From positions 4,735,001-4,799,000 of the forward strand of contig NC_088188.1 in NCBI RefSeq assembly GCF_028769735.1: 64,000 bases of DNA. Reading direction: 5' to 3'. Within the stretch, counting starts at the first letter, position 1. Every line of letters begins with the position of its first letter. The notes beneath the pieces are model-generated. The model was not told where the DNA came from, searched no databases, and saw only the letters and a list, made by a program, of their open reading frames with translations. The position numbers and the translations under genes are program-made. The stretch comes from Zonotrichia leucophrys gambelii (Eukaryota > Chordata > Aves > Passeriformes > Passerellidae). Positions 25,191-36,394 of this stretch are shown piece by piece.

Positions 25191-26357
25191 TTTTTACATC
25201 CTGTACATGGATATGAATTCATGAGTTGGGAGCTTTGGGATGCCAAAGCAGTTCCTGATAGTTCCTGCACAACAGCTCTGCATTACAGGTACATTAGATA
25301 TGGAAGTAAAAATAAGGTACCTGGACTCTCTAAACTGTTTCTGGTTTCTCTGCATGAGAAAAACAATTTCCAAGGGCTCAGCTCCCATTTAAATAGCAAA
25401 ACAGACTTCCTGGTTTTGCAGATATTATGAAAAAGATCTTCTCCCTGCTCTGCATCCTGGCTGTATTTCATTTGGGGCAGCAGAGCTCCATCAATTTGCA
25501 CAAGCAGGGAGCTTCTGTTTCCAAACAGACCATGAGCAGAGTTATGACCTACAAATCAGGCAGAATGTCCTTGGCTCTGTTTCAGGATGCAAATACTGCT
25601 TTTTCTCTTAGAAATATTAAAATTGAATGATCTAGTGAGGAGGTCTTTTCTACCTACTTTGGTTATGGGCCTTTTGAGAGATTATCTTGACTATCAAGTA
25701 GCTTTTAGTGTTTATCAGTGACCACAAGATCAATTTGCACTCTTAGAAAATAAATACAATTCTTGCTTACAGTAAAATTCAAATGTGCAAGTATGGAGGA
25801 AAAGAAGAGAGAACAGGATTAATAAATTACAATTGTTAGCAAGCACTAACATGTATCGAAAATGGCAAATTCTCTGGAGTACAGCTGAGCTTCTTTTATT
25901 CAGGTCAATGACTCTTTTTGTGATTCTCTCCTCTCAAAAAGAGCATTTTTCAATGATTTATGTATAATAATCTCCACATCAGCATACCGTATTTTTCACT
26001 ATTTGTTTGTTAAACAAGCAGCAAGGATCTCACATTGAAGCCCTTAGCCTTGAAAATCCAATTGGGATAAAGGCATAAAAATATACATATAAAATAGAAA
26101 TATTTATTACTGAGGCTGATGTTTATGATTTGACATGTAGGTAAGGGGGAAAAATACGTCATTTTAGATTGCTGAGTTAAGGCTTTAATGGCGTGGCTTT
26201 CAGACAGATACGTGAGGGCTGTTTATTAAGAAAAATAAAAATCACCCATTCACAGGCCACCAGAGCAGGAAACAGCAGTAAGTGTTGCAAAAGCAGCTTG
26301 CCATTGGTCTGTGGCAGCGCTGGCTGCTCCAGCCTGCAGGAGTCAGAGCTGGACAAT

Positions 26358-26373
26358 AAAAAAAAAAAAAAAA
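26358..26373 (+). repeat. A16 tract preceded by AATAAA
   Basis: A run of 16 A follows GGACAATAAA. The AATAAA hexamer immediately before a poly(A) run resembles a retroposed mRNA 3' end, but no flanking target duplication or coding remnant is visible. I treat it as a simple homopolymer. Confidence 0.8.
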
Positions 26374-26568
26374 TTAATTTTATTTAAATGGTTCAGATGA
26401 CTCGAATCAGTTCAAACAGATTTGCAAGTTGTTGGGTTCAGGGTGGATTTTTCAGGACTGAATTCCATCGTGGCAGATTTTCAACCATCTCTGCTTCTGT
26501 CCTTCAAAGTCCCCACCCACCACTACACCCCAGGTGCCTGTTTCAAGTGCTGACATGCTGATTTCTTG

Positions 26569-26582
26569 AAAAAAAAAAAAAA
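26569..26582 (+). repeat. A14 tract
   Basis: Fourteen A in a row followed by GAAAATAAAATTC. Simple homopolymer; no retrocopy remnant recognised upstream. Confidence 0.85.
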
Positions 26583-29500
26583 GAAAATAAAATTCAGATG
26601 TCCACTTGTTTGAAGTCTCATGTATTCCAAAGTTTTGTCCTCCAGTCTAAGAGCCCTGTGACAAAAAGGTGACAATTCCCAACAGTGAATCAGGAGGCTG
26701 AATTATTACCTGAGGTAAAGGCTGAGCATGTTATTTCTTTGTCTTAAATCACAAGTTTTTCCATAGGAACATCTCTCCCCAGGCTGGAGAGCTCCCAGGG
26801 AATCTCAGATGATCCCAAATCACTCTGGACAATCCCACCAGTAAATCCATATCTGGGGTAATTCTCATTTTCCCTCAGAAGATGTGAGAAATGCAGAAGC
26901 CACATATGGGAATTCTGCACTGGGAAAAATAGCACCACATGTGAATAGTGACAGCATTTTGGAGCTTATAATTTGTTATAGAAAATATTCCAATAATTTT
27001 TATTATTTGATTGACAGGTGAAAATCCCAGCAGATTTCTATTTCAGTGTGAATTATGTTTTTTACCAGGTCATACCATACATGTTCCCTACTGATGTAGA
27101 GGATTCCATTGTATTTTCTGTCAGTACAAAAATTCCACCAATATTAATTCCATTTTCAAATCTGAGGGGGCATGGACAGACCCTACACAGAGAGGGGGAA
27201 GGAGGGGGGCAAATCAGTAGATAAAAAATCAGATTTCCAGCATCTCTCAGCTAACAGGTCTGTCCCACCCTGGCCAAGACTTTAAAGGCAACCAAGCCTT
27301 CTCACTAGAGCTGTATTCTCAAAATTGACTGGGTACTTAGTAGGCACTGAAGTCCATAAATATTTCACAAGGAAAAGAATGCATTTCCCAAGCATTGACT
27401 AGCTACATATATTATTTATATGAAACCATAACTTAAGTTGAAAAACAATAAATGCTTCAACAACAGACCTGTTCACAACCTACTCCATTACTAAGTAAAG
27501 TAGGCTCTGCCTGCTCCTGAGGATCCTGTAACTATGCAGAAATTCACTGAGACCTGCACAGAAACCTATAAAGGTGCAGGATGAGATTGCAGTCACTGCA
27601 CCAACACCAGTTAACTTGAAATTACATGGACAAGAGATTACAAGACGCTGAAAATCTTTCATTTTTTTATGTAAAAATTTTCATTTTTTACATTTCATAT
27701 TTGTGCTGCACTTTATGCTCATGTTTGAAGTCAGGTCTCTCACTTTAAATAAGGGTAGGGAAGGCACAAGAAGGGAGAGATGTTACCTCCCTTTTCATAC
27801 CCAAACCATCAGAGTTCAGGGAGATTAAGGACTCCATTTTCCACCACCGTGGCCACTCACCAGTAGCCTTTTCCAGAGGAAAAAGGTGCTACAAAAAAAG
27901 ATGTGGGTCAGAAAAACCAGAGATTGCAGGTTCCAGATTGATGCCAAAAGACTCCTGAAGGTCTGGGAATTGCACTGAGACTTTCCACTTCCCAAACAAC
28001 TTAGCTACAAAACTCCCCCTTCTTGGTGAAGGATCTTCAGACAGGTTTTTAAATGGCTGCTTTGTCATTCAACCTGTTCAACCCCGCAGAGGAGGCCTCT
28101 CAGAGGAGGTGTAACAGACTAATGCTCTTTTGCCTGAAGCACTCATAACATTAATGGAAGTTAATTCTGCTGGTGGAAAAGGTTTAAGTGAGTTTTGCTA
28201 GCTCATAACCACAGCTAGGGAGAAGGGAAAAGCTTTTGGAGCAAGTGGATCCAAGATGTAGGCATTACCTCCACCATTTACCACTCAGCTGGCAGCTAAT
28301 GGCCCATGTATAAACTCAGGATGAAAGTGGGTAAAATAAATTGCATTCTTTGGAACAACCATCTCTTCTTTCAGTGGCACAGAAAAAAAACCATCCAAAA
28401 TGCACCCTGGAAAGCTATTTTGAGTTTGTTCTTTTGGCAAGACACAGAAAGTGCCAAGATAAAGTCAGTCAATTCAGTATTGTGAAGAGAGGGGGAAAAG
28501 GCAATAAAAACAGTGGAAGCTCTGAAGACAAGACTCACTTCAGTGCAGACAGCAAGAAGGATATTTATGCACTATTTATACCACTCCAAGTGCAAATTTT
28601 GCCTTGCATCGATTACAATTCACCTCTCAAAGATCTTTGTGCATCTCTGGCATAATTCTAATAATGCAGAGGCAGAGGAAAAGGGAAGCTGCAGCAACTT
28701 TGGTCAGGATCAGCAGGCACATCCCTGTCCCCTCACAGCCCAGGGTGTCACACATATCCTGACAAACACCCAGACAGAGCAGGCTGGAGGCTGCAGCACG
28801 ACAGAGTAACAGAGAATTTCCCAGGCATTTCCTTCTTGCTCCCTGGCTCTGCCTCCATCCCCTGCTCTCAGTAGGAGTGGGAGGGTTTGGGGTGCTTGGT
28901 TTGGCAGTGATGTGCTGGGACCAGGCCCTTGGCCAGTGTCAGGGGAAGGAAGTGCATCAGGGGGATGTCTGGCTGATGTTGTGCCATCACCAGTGCCCTG
29001 TGGTCACCAAGGCAGGAAGGTGTCCCTGCAGTCCCCCCAGAGCTCCCAGTGACTGTGCAGCCATGGCAGGAGTTGGGCCTGACCCAGTCCCAGCCCAGCT
29101 GAGCACAGCTCTGAGCAGTGAAGCCCCCTCAGTTATTACAGCACTGCTGCTTTCTATGGCAGGTGAGAACTAATGCAGTGTGTTTGCATCCAAGAGCCCT
29201 CAGCAACAGACAGGAAGAGAAATAACTTTGGAAAAGGGGGTGTTGACAAGCAGAGACTTGTGGAAACTGACTGGAAGGATCAGGAGTCTGCACACCCAGC
29301 TCCCCCCACTCCTAGAGCAGCCAAAAAGCATCCCCACCATCAGAGCATCACTGCTCTCTGTGCTCCATTTTCCACAAAAAGACACTTTGGGGAAGTTCTG
29401 CTTTGGCTGAAAGAACCAACTCATCCTCAACACCTCCAAGGCTTCTGGTAGCCCCATGAAGAAATGCCCAGCCCTGTGCTCCACTAAAGCCAGACTCCAC

Positions 29501-31917
29501 AGCCCCTGTTGCAGTTGGTTCTTTGCCCCAGCAAGCTGATCCCCCCAGCTGAAACTGCTGTCACCATTTAGCAGGAGGCAGAGTGACAGAACCCCTTGAA
29601 AGGATTATTCAGCCCTGTAATCCCAGACAGTGCCCTAAAAGATTAGAATGGGCATCCAGTTTGGCCTCACACAATTCCTGCACTGACCACACCTCCAGGA
29701 GGTGATTCCCTCTGGTTTCTGCAGCACTGAGGTACCAGTGAGCATCCTGCAGACCTGAGCCAGGGCATGGAGCAGCTCCCAGGAACGTGCTGTGTGCAGG
29801 ATGTTGGAATCCATGGGCAGCCCAGGTGATCCCAGTGCTCATCCCCAGCTGATTCCACACCCAGGACAGAGGATGAGAGTAGGACTGTGTCCAACCCAGC
29901 CCCTCTCCACACCAGTCTCAGGCAAGTTTGGATTTGCTGTTCGTGAACCCTTCACAACAGTGGGAAATCACATCCAGCTCTGTCACTCTCAGAGCTCACA
30001 CTATAAAACCTTCATTGCTCCAATCCGTGAAGCAAAATGACAAATGGCTCCAGTCAAAAGCTTACAGTCAGGACCTAAATCTTCCACCACCCCCTTTCTG
30101 CCTGAATTCATTTTAGGTGTTCGGTGAGATAAATTGAATTTTGCATTCTTCCAACTGCAAAAATAGATTGTTCAAGCTATTAAAATAAATATATGAAGAA
30201 AAAAATTGAAAACATGAAAAAGAAAGGAAATATTAGTGTACTCAGAAGTCAGAGTCATGCTAAAGAATCCCAGTGCTACTGAGACACCTGTGCTATATTT
30301 CTGCAGGGGCAGCAAGGAAGAAAGAAAATAAAGGGGAAAAAAAAGAAAAATCCTACAGCTTTTCAGAGTCTTTTTGAAGAGAGTTTAAGGTTAAAATAAA
30401 AACAGGTGTCATAACTTCAGTTGCACTGCACCAGCTCACTGACTTCAGTGGGAGCAAGGGCCAAATTTTTTTAATCTTCTGCTTATACCTCCAGGTGCTG
30501 TAGGGCATCCCCTGAGCAGTGCCAGGGGTTGTGCCTGAATTACAGATTTTGCCCAGCATGGTTATGGTTATGTTCTCCAAGCAGCCTTCCTCCTCCCTCT
30601 TCCACAGGGCTCCACACATTGTTTTTCTCTAACTGGCCAAGTTCAGTCCTACACAGAAGACACAAGGAAATCTGAATTTTCCAGGGGGCTGTGGTTGGAT
30701 GTCCCAGGAGAGGGGCTGGAGGCTCCTCCTGGAAGCTGTCCTGGTCCCTCAGTCACCATTACCTCCTTTCACATCCCTTCACACTGGTTCATGGATTTAC
30801 CTTCCACCAACACTTCAGTGAGAAGTTCTACATTCCTCAAGAAGTGAAAGCCAAAAATTCCAGATACCAAAGCTGCAGAGGCTAAAACTGAAGAATTGGT
30901 ACCTGCATGTTTGTATAGCTGGGCCCCTGACACTATAAAGCAGCAATTACCACTTTTTTGAGTCTTCCATCACCTCAGTCACCCACTAGACCAGATCTCT
31001 TGGGTCAGCCCCTCTGACCTGTTTAGTAGAATATATTTTATTCTGACAGTTGCAGATCAACCTCAACTGGATCTATTTACCAGACTTGGAGACAAAACTC
31101 TTGAAAGATTAAGTTACTTTAAATTTAGGCATCTGAATTTTTTTCTTAGAGAAAAATATTTTTAAGTTGATGTTTCATTTCAGATCAAATAAAATATTTC
31201 ATTCCACTTAAAGTTTTTATTGATTCTTTTTTTATTCAGCCAGCAAACCAAAAAAATTATTATCAATTATTTCCCCAGTGCTGCTTAGATTTGGGCACCA
31301 AATAGATTTCAGTGCAGACAAAAACCAAACAAGGGCTGTGTTGCTAACTCTGACCAGCTTACTCTTAGTTCTGCAATAGTGGATTTTTTTTTAAAGCTCC
31401 AGCTTCTTGAATCATATGATTCTATGAATATCTCAACTTGCTTTCCCACTGAAAGTAGAGGCCTGACAATTTGAGTTGCAAACATAAGCTCACATGGTGA
31501 AGCAGTAAATGTCCCAAACAAGCAAAACATCTGTTTTTTCCATCTTACTGATTCTAAAGTCAATCTCGTCATATAGGACAAATATTATTTGTGATTTTTG
31601 AACTCTTATGGTAGGAACTACTGTAAATTACATTCCAGGAGCTATTTTAGAAAGAAATCTCCATCCCTGGGGCTTTTGACCCTTCTCTGTTCTTGGCCTT
31701 CTCCCCTGTGTTTTGGGGAAGGAAACCATCAGGCAGCTCAGCCCAAGCCCGTACAAACAGCAAGAGTTAATTTGGTGCAATGTATCTGAGTGTAGTAACT
31801 GATTACATTTTTCCCCAAAGGAAACTTCAGTTAATTTGGTTAGTGACTCATATGCCAGGCTGCCAATTACAACACAGATGATTACACACATAAATTCACG
31901 TCGGAGTGGCTCAACGA

Positions 31918-31987
31918 TCACAGGGAGGGGGGAAAAAAAAGAAAAAAAGGAAAAGAATAAAAAAGAAGCAGAGAGGAAAAAAAGGGC
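31918..31987 (+). repeat. Purine-only tract, about 70 bp
   Basis: From about 31,921 to 31,987 the + strand is almost purely A and G (G6 then A8, A7 and A6 runs separated by G), broken by only a few pyrimidines. Polypurine tracts like this can adopt triplex structures and often act as soft sites in assembly. Confidence 0.8.
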
Positions 31988-32299
31988 TCCCATTTACCTT
32001 AGTGGGGCTGGGGGTGGGTAAGAGCCCACCCTGCAAGGTGCTGGGTGCCCATGCAGGTCTCTGGAGACTGAGTGCCAAAAGCTGTGAGACTGGGACGTGC
32101 CATCCCTGCAGTGGCAGTGTCTGTAGCTTTCCATTTGGGATTTTCACTGCAGAAATGTGTGGCACGCTCTCTAAAAGATTGTTTGCCAGTATCGTTAGAG
32201 GAATCCATACACAAAGGGAGCAGGAAGGAGGTTAAATGAGCAGTGCTTGGCAGTACATCAGTAAATCATTTAAAGATAACCTGTGCATACCAATACCCT

Positions 32300-32313
32300 A
32301 AAAAAAAAAAAAA
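32300..32313 (+). repeat. A14 tract
   Basis: Simple run of 14 A after CAATACCCT. No element recognised around it. Confidence 0.85.
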
Positions 32314-32786
32314 TCCAATTAAAGTAACTTATTGCAAACCCAGTCCCATTTCTGAAGTGCTTTATATTCCTAAGGAGGAGTGGGAGAGGGAGAGGAAAGA
32401 AACAGGACAAGGAGTGAGAGTCTGATGCTATCACATGAGGAAAGCCCAGGCTGGGGATGGGAAAAGAATTCCTACATGCCTCATCAATGGGAATCGATAC
32501 CAAGGGGGGTTGGCCAGGCTCCTCAATACATATATTCAGAGAAAATGAGACTTTGCACTTAAAAGCAATAGGAAGTTCTGACATTGGTGGCAAGCGTAGG
32601 AGGAAGAAGGTTTTCTTTTATCTTAAAAGAAAGATACTTCACTGGCCTCAAATGTGTTTCTAGCTAGACATCCCTGCAGACAAACAGCTGCATGCATTTC
32701 CTGCAGCCAGGGTCAGCAGGCTGCAATGGGGGAATTCATGCAGCTCCTTGCTGGGGAGGTTGAAATCCTTTACAAACAGTAATTAA

Positions 32787-32945
32787 GCTTCGTGGCACCA
32801 GGGTACTATTATACCAGTTTTACAAGGGAATAAAAAGAATGTGGCAGCAAAGTGATTTGCCCAAGGTCATCCAGCAAGTGAGTGGCAGAACCAAGTACTG
32901 CATGCAGATTCCTCGTCTCCCACCCTCACCTCTCACCAGAAGACA
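32787..32945 (-). repeat. MIR-like relic, minus strand
   Basis: The + strand shows the inverted MIR core clearly: CCAGTTTTACAAGGGAATAA near 32,814, AAGTGATTTGCCCAAGGTCA near 32,850, then GTGAGTGGCAGAACC near 32,879. This order matches the amniote CORE-SINE/MIR consensus (Polymerase III-derived SINE). It is one of the better preserved copies in the window. Confidence 0.75.
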
Positions 32946-32984
32946 AGCCCCCTACCTTGGCTTTTATTAAATAACTATTACAAA

Positions 32985-33175
32985 ATGTATTAATTTTAAT
33001 TTGGAACTATGCAAATTGACTCTTTCCCAAAAGACAGCAATTGGCTGTTAAATAAATACCGAGTGATTATTGCAATCATATTTGCTGACGAGTGGATCAT
33101 TCAGTGTAATGTGCTGGGTTCAATAAAAAGGTTATTGCCTGTCAAATAAACATGATGAGCAGAGTCTGGACTGAC
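32985..33175. promoter_or_regulatory. Candidate conserved non-coding element with octamer motif
   Basis: Unique AT-rich sequence containing a perfect POU octamer ATGCAAAT at 33009-33016, a CTGTCAAATAAACATG stretch at about 33,138 (TALE-homeodomain-like and forkhead-like cores) and several ATTG/CAAT pairs. No tandem repeats or transposon text are present. Dense homeodomain, POU and forkhead motifs in unique sequence resemble deeply conserved developmental enhancers. No alignment was possible, so this is a prediction from texture alone. Confidence 0.35.
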
Positions 33176-33454
33176 ATGGGACAAATCCAACAGTCACTGG
33201 CTTTGGTGGGAACTTCAGCTGCTCAGCACCTTTTAGAGGCTGAGTACAAGTGTTTTTTGCAATAGGTAGAGAGAAAACTGGTGCTGCCAAAGCAGAACTA
33301 ACTCCATTAGCAAGATGACTTTAGGTCAGATCCTGGCACCCTAAACTTCATTGTGAGAGGAGTTAAATCTCCCTGATTTCTGTAAAGACAGCTCAGTGTG
33401 CAATGCTGTTCTTAAAAGGGTAAAAGTAGCAGAAATAATTCCTGTAGTATGAAA

Positions 33455-33577
33455 GGTTGGGGTGGTGGTAGGAGATTGTAGTTGGGTGGATCATGGTAGC
33501 AGGAGGAGTAGGATGATTTCTAAGTTGAACAGGAGGAAGAGGATAGCTACTAGGAAGAAGCAGATTGAGAAGGGGAT
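33455..33577 (-). pseudogene. NUMT: nuclear copy of mitochondrial ND3 fragment
   Basis: Read on the minus strand from 33577 down to 33455, this gives 41 codons without a frameshift that match the middle of avian NADH dehydrogenase subunit 3 (a complex I membrane subunit). The peptide includes PFSICFFLVAILFLLF, corresponding to the family's PFSIRFFLVAILFLLF. LEI follows a few residues on, and then P-TGA at 33493-33491, where TGA is tryptophan in the vertebrate mitochondrial code. The TGA would be a stop in the nucleus, so the copy cannot make a functional nuclear protein. Substitutions such as R to C and D to N in conserved positions show decay. Homology ends abruptly at 33577 against an A/T-rich tract and fades below 33455; a weak extension to about 33,415 is possible. 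A 9-bp direct repeat TATGAAAGG lies at 33448-33456 and 33621-33629. Confidence 0.88.
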
Positions 33578-33620
33578 TTTTTTACTTTTTCTATTTTTTT
33601 TTACTTTTTTTACTCCTAAG
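33578..33620 (+). repeat. T-rich tract beside the NUMT
   Basis: Between the NUMT edge and the second TATGAAAGG copy lies a T-rich segment of T-runs separated by AC or CTA (TTTACTTTTT type). On the NUMT strand it is an A-rich run joined directly to the ND3 text. It could be filler at the insertion junction or a low-complexity tract present beforehand. Confidence 0.6.
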
Positions 33621-33934
33621 TATGAAAGGATGGGATGTTTTTAGGATTAGTGCTAAATTAAATGCAGAAGAAAATGCTTGTGTTTTTAGTATATTTCAGC
33701 AGGAGAGAGCTGTAAATACAGCAGAATGGTCAGATTAGGTCTTTCAGAGAGAAGGCCTGCACAGAGACAAAACTATTTTAAGTCGCCAGTTTCTTTTGTG
33801 TTTTTCCAGAGCGTGAGTTTGTAAGAACAGTGTTGTTCTTACCAAGGATGCATCAAAAAAGGTGCCTGTAACCTGCAGAACTCCTTGTCACTGACAGCCA
33901 CCCACTGAGGCAAGCACCTTGCTGGAAACTACAG

Positions 33935-34380
33935 CCGCTGCTTTCCGGGGTGTTTCTCTCTCCGGAAGGTGTGCAAGGACACGATCCCGGTATGTGATCC
34001 CGGTAACCCCGCGAGCATCGCTGCCGCTGCAGCCCGTCCGCTCCAGCCGAGCCGCACCGCGCTGCTGTGCGGCCGCTCCTGCTGCTGTTAAATGAGCATT
34101 TCTCCCTTGCCGGGCTGTGGCAGAGGGCAGGCGGCCCGGGCAGTTCCCAGGGACGGCACTAGGTGGTGGCAAGCCGCTGGCGAGGAGCGGCGTGGCGAGC
34201 GGAGCCGCCAGCGAGGCGCTGCGGCAGCGCCGGCCCCGCGCTCCGGGCGGAGCGGGCTGGATTTAAAGCCCTAAAGTCTCCCGTTAAGGCTGATGTTCTC
34301 CGCACGCTGGCACACAGGGACGAGCTGTGCCGCTCCGAGGGAACAGTTCTTACCATTCTTATCTGCAGACCTTCGCAGGG
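33935..34380. promoter_or_regulatory. CpG island, candidate promoter
   Basis: I count about 45 CpG in roughly 480 bp here, whereas neighbouring kilobases have only a few. GC content is clearly above the window average, peaking at 34,140-34,260. No other stretch of the window reaches this CpG density. In birds such islands usually mark transcription start sites and stay unmethylated in the germ line. Candidate features: TTTAAA at about 34,262, a CCAAT box on + at 34,714 downstream, an acceptor-like pyrimidine tract ending CTGCAG at 34,363-34,368, and on the minus strand a donor-like GTAAGAAC near 34,351. Short open frames on both strands (60-131 codons) match nothing I recognise. The start site, direction and gene remain unknown. 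Confidence 0.7.
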
Positions 34381-34413
34381 TGTTCTTTTCCCAGTTAATG
34401 TTTCCTTAAAATA

Positions 34414-34458
34414 GTTACTTTTATTTTTTTTTCCCCCCTCTCCCTCTCCCCTCCGTTT
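34414..34458 (+). repeat. Polypyrimidine tract after the CpG island
   Basis: Nearly pure C/T over about 45 bp (T9, C6, then CTCCCTCTCCCCTCC) ending in GTTTAG. It could serve as a long pyrimidine tract before an AG acceptor on the + strand, but no exon is recognised after it. Confidence 0.6.
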
Positions 34459-35470
34459 AGGGTTTTGCTTTTTGGAATTTAAGGAGATGCAGGCTCTGCT
34501 TGGTTTCAGGTTGGAAAGTGTGGAATGCATCCTCTGTACCATCCGCGCTCGCACAGGCCAATTAGAATGTTAATAATAATTAAGTGTCTTACTCCTAAGA
34601 CGCTCGTACACAGGGGAATGCTAAAGTGCCAGTCAGCTCGTTCCGTTCCATGCAGGCAGACACCTCTGCAGACCTCGTGTGTTTGCTAAGGGAGCGGAGC
34701 GATTCCAGCTCCGGCCAATCTGATTCCAGATGATCAGCTCAACAAACAAATTAGAGCAGCCTGCAGAAAGAAACGTGCACCAGAAAAAAAAAGTCCAGCT
34801 GTGGCAGCTGAGCTCTACCTTTCACCTCCAACTGAGCCACGGCAAATAAATACAGGGCGAACCCTATAAATTTCCAGTGTGCAGGGGTTTGTGGGAGTCT
34901 TTATCTAGCTTTGGTTCACACGCTTCAAAGCAGCTCCATTTCAGATTTGAGATAATCCCCTAATTAAACACAAACTCAAGCCTTAAGCTGCATGTCATCT
35001 GATTTCTACCCCAAAAATCAGAGCTGGACACAGAATCTAGAGCTGCTGAGCCTGTTACCTCAGTTACATTGGAGTGGACAGCAAGGGCTGGCCCAGAGGT
35101 CGCTTCCATCTGTGAGAGCCACGTGAGTCCCACCTTGCCCAGCTCACAGCTGACCACAGCATGCTGTGATTCACAAACTCAGCCTTTCAGATGCTTGCAG
35201 GCATTTACATCCTTTGGTGGGCAAGGGGACAGGAGCTTAGAAAGATTTGATATAGAAGAATTCTTGCTTTTCAGGGAACATGCAGGAGGGAACTGGGGAG
35301 AAAAGCTTGGATACAGTTCTCACAAACAGAACCTTCTGAGTGACTCTGAGGAGTTCTGGAGTTTAATAGTACCTGGCTAACGGGAATGAACTTAGTACAT
35401 TTCTGATACCAGATAACAGAAATGTTATGGCTACATTTCACCCAAAGCTCTACTTTCAGCAAAGGCAAAA
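34459..35470. other. Downstream flank of the CpG island
   Basis: 34,560-34,930 keeps scattered CpG, a CCAAT at 34,714, two TATA-like ATAAATA/CTATAAAT motifs at about 34,846-34,870, and TAATAATAATTAAG near 34,572. This could be promoter-proximal regulatory sequence or a separate element. 34,930-35,470 shows nothing recognisable. Confidence 0.3.
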
Positions 35471-35590
35471 GAAAAAAAGAAAAAGAAAAAGAAAAAGAAA
35501 AAGAAAAAGAAAAAGAAAAAGAAAAAGAAAAAGAAAAAGAAAAAGAAAAAGAAAAAGAAAAAGAAAAAGAAAAAGAAAAAGAAAAAGAAG
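35471..35590 (+). repeat. Hexanucleotide array (GAAAAA)18
   Basis: Eighteen uninterrupted GAAAAA units run from 35479 to 35586, with an impure copy (G plus seven A) at the left edge. The strand is purely purine over about 120 bp. The 142-codon minus frame and the 83-90-codon plus frames over this spot are simply translations of the hexamer (alternating S/F or K/E/R) and are not genes. Pure hexamer arrays of this length mutate fast. Confidence 0.98.
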
Positions 35591-36394
35591 TGAGGCAGGA
35601 AGAAAAATCTTCAGGAACAGGAAAACAGAAAACTGTGTTTATCCAGAGCACACACCGAATAAACCAGATACAAAATAAGTTAAAGAAAGACTGAGTCATT
35701 CACATTTCCAATAAATTAAAGTGAAAAAATCCTGTCATTTTTCACTCTATTTCACATCAGAGAGCAATCACAACAGACTATTCACTTAATGCGATGATGA
35801 CTTTACCCCTGCCCCCAAGGGGTTTCTCTGCCTCTCTTGCACAGCCCTGAAAATTGTCAGATTTGCCCCCATTTTACATCTCTCCCCACACCCAGTTTGT
35901 CCCATTTCAAAATGCTTTGGGTTCCTACATCTGCTGTCAGACTCTTTTTACTATCCTTTGATTTTTACCAGATGCAAGAGAAAAAAAACTACACAAACCC
36001 ATGTGTCTGATTAGATGTGCATGACACATAATGCTACACCTGAACGTACAGCTGAGCTCACCCAGATCCAGTTTTCCCAAAAGATCAGAAGTCTGAGCAA
36101 AATCAAGCCGCTCCAGGAACCCAAATCCTGTAAAGAAGATCCCCCTGGGTCCTGTTTCCAGTTTCTCCACAGATTACCTGAGGGGATGCTGTGGGGCCAA
36201 CTCACCACTGTGGTAGGAATTTTGCATATCCAGTTTCAATTTTATCTCCAACCCTTGGGAAGTAAAAAGCTAAGTGAGGAATCTAAAGTGAGGACTCATC
36301 TTCCTGTTGAACTGGAACTTTTCTAAGCCACCATGGAGTTTGAAAGTTTTGTTGAGCCACGTACACAGGTACTGATGTCTTTTATTGCAGATCA
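35591..36394. other. Unique non-coding DNA
   Basis: No repeat or exon recognised. Short frames on both strands (up to 103 codons, 36015-36326 +) overlap one another and look like chance. Confidence 0.5.

Larger units (their letters stand above)
25191..32786. other. Unique non-coding DNA with homopolymer tracts
   Basis: No gene or well-preserved transposon is recognised in this 7.6 kb. 28,680-29,900 is GC-richer with overlapping short frames on both strands, which is typical of chance frames where stop codons are rare. 30,160-30,350 and 31,130-31,260 are AT-rich. Individual homopolymer tracts are listed separately. Confidence 0.5.

Noticed and set aside
25427..25630. 67-codon frame starting MKKIFSLLCILAVFHLG, signal-peptide-like
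   Set aside because: Short, no mature peptide family recognised, no cysteine framework; hydrophobic starts of this kind are common by chance in AT-rich DNA.
26194..26373. Possible processed retrocopy ending in AATAAA plus A16
   Set aside because: No target duplication, no coding remnant and no recognised parent; processed retrocopies are rare in birds because CR1 does not use poly(A).
34092..34554. Short frames in the CpG island as a first coding exon
   Set aside because: The peptides are Arg/Ala/Gly-rich, as expected from GC-rich sequence on either strand; no family match and no supported splice partner.
35271..35699. 142-codon minus frame rich in Ser-Phe, and matching Lys/Glu plus frames
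   Set aside because: Entirely explained by translation of the GAAAAA array.
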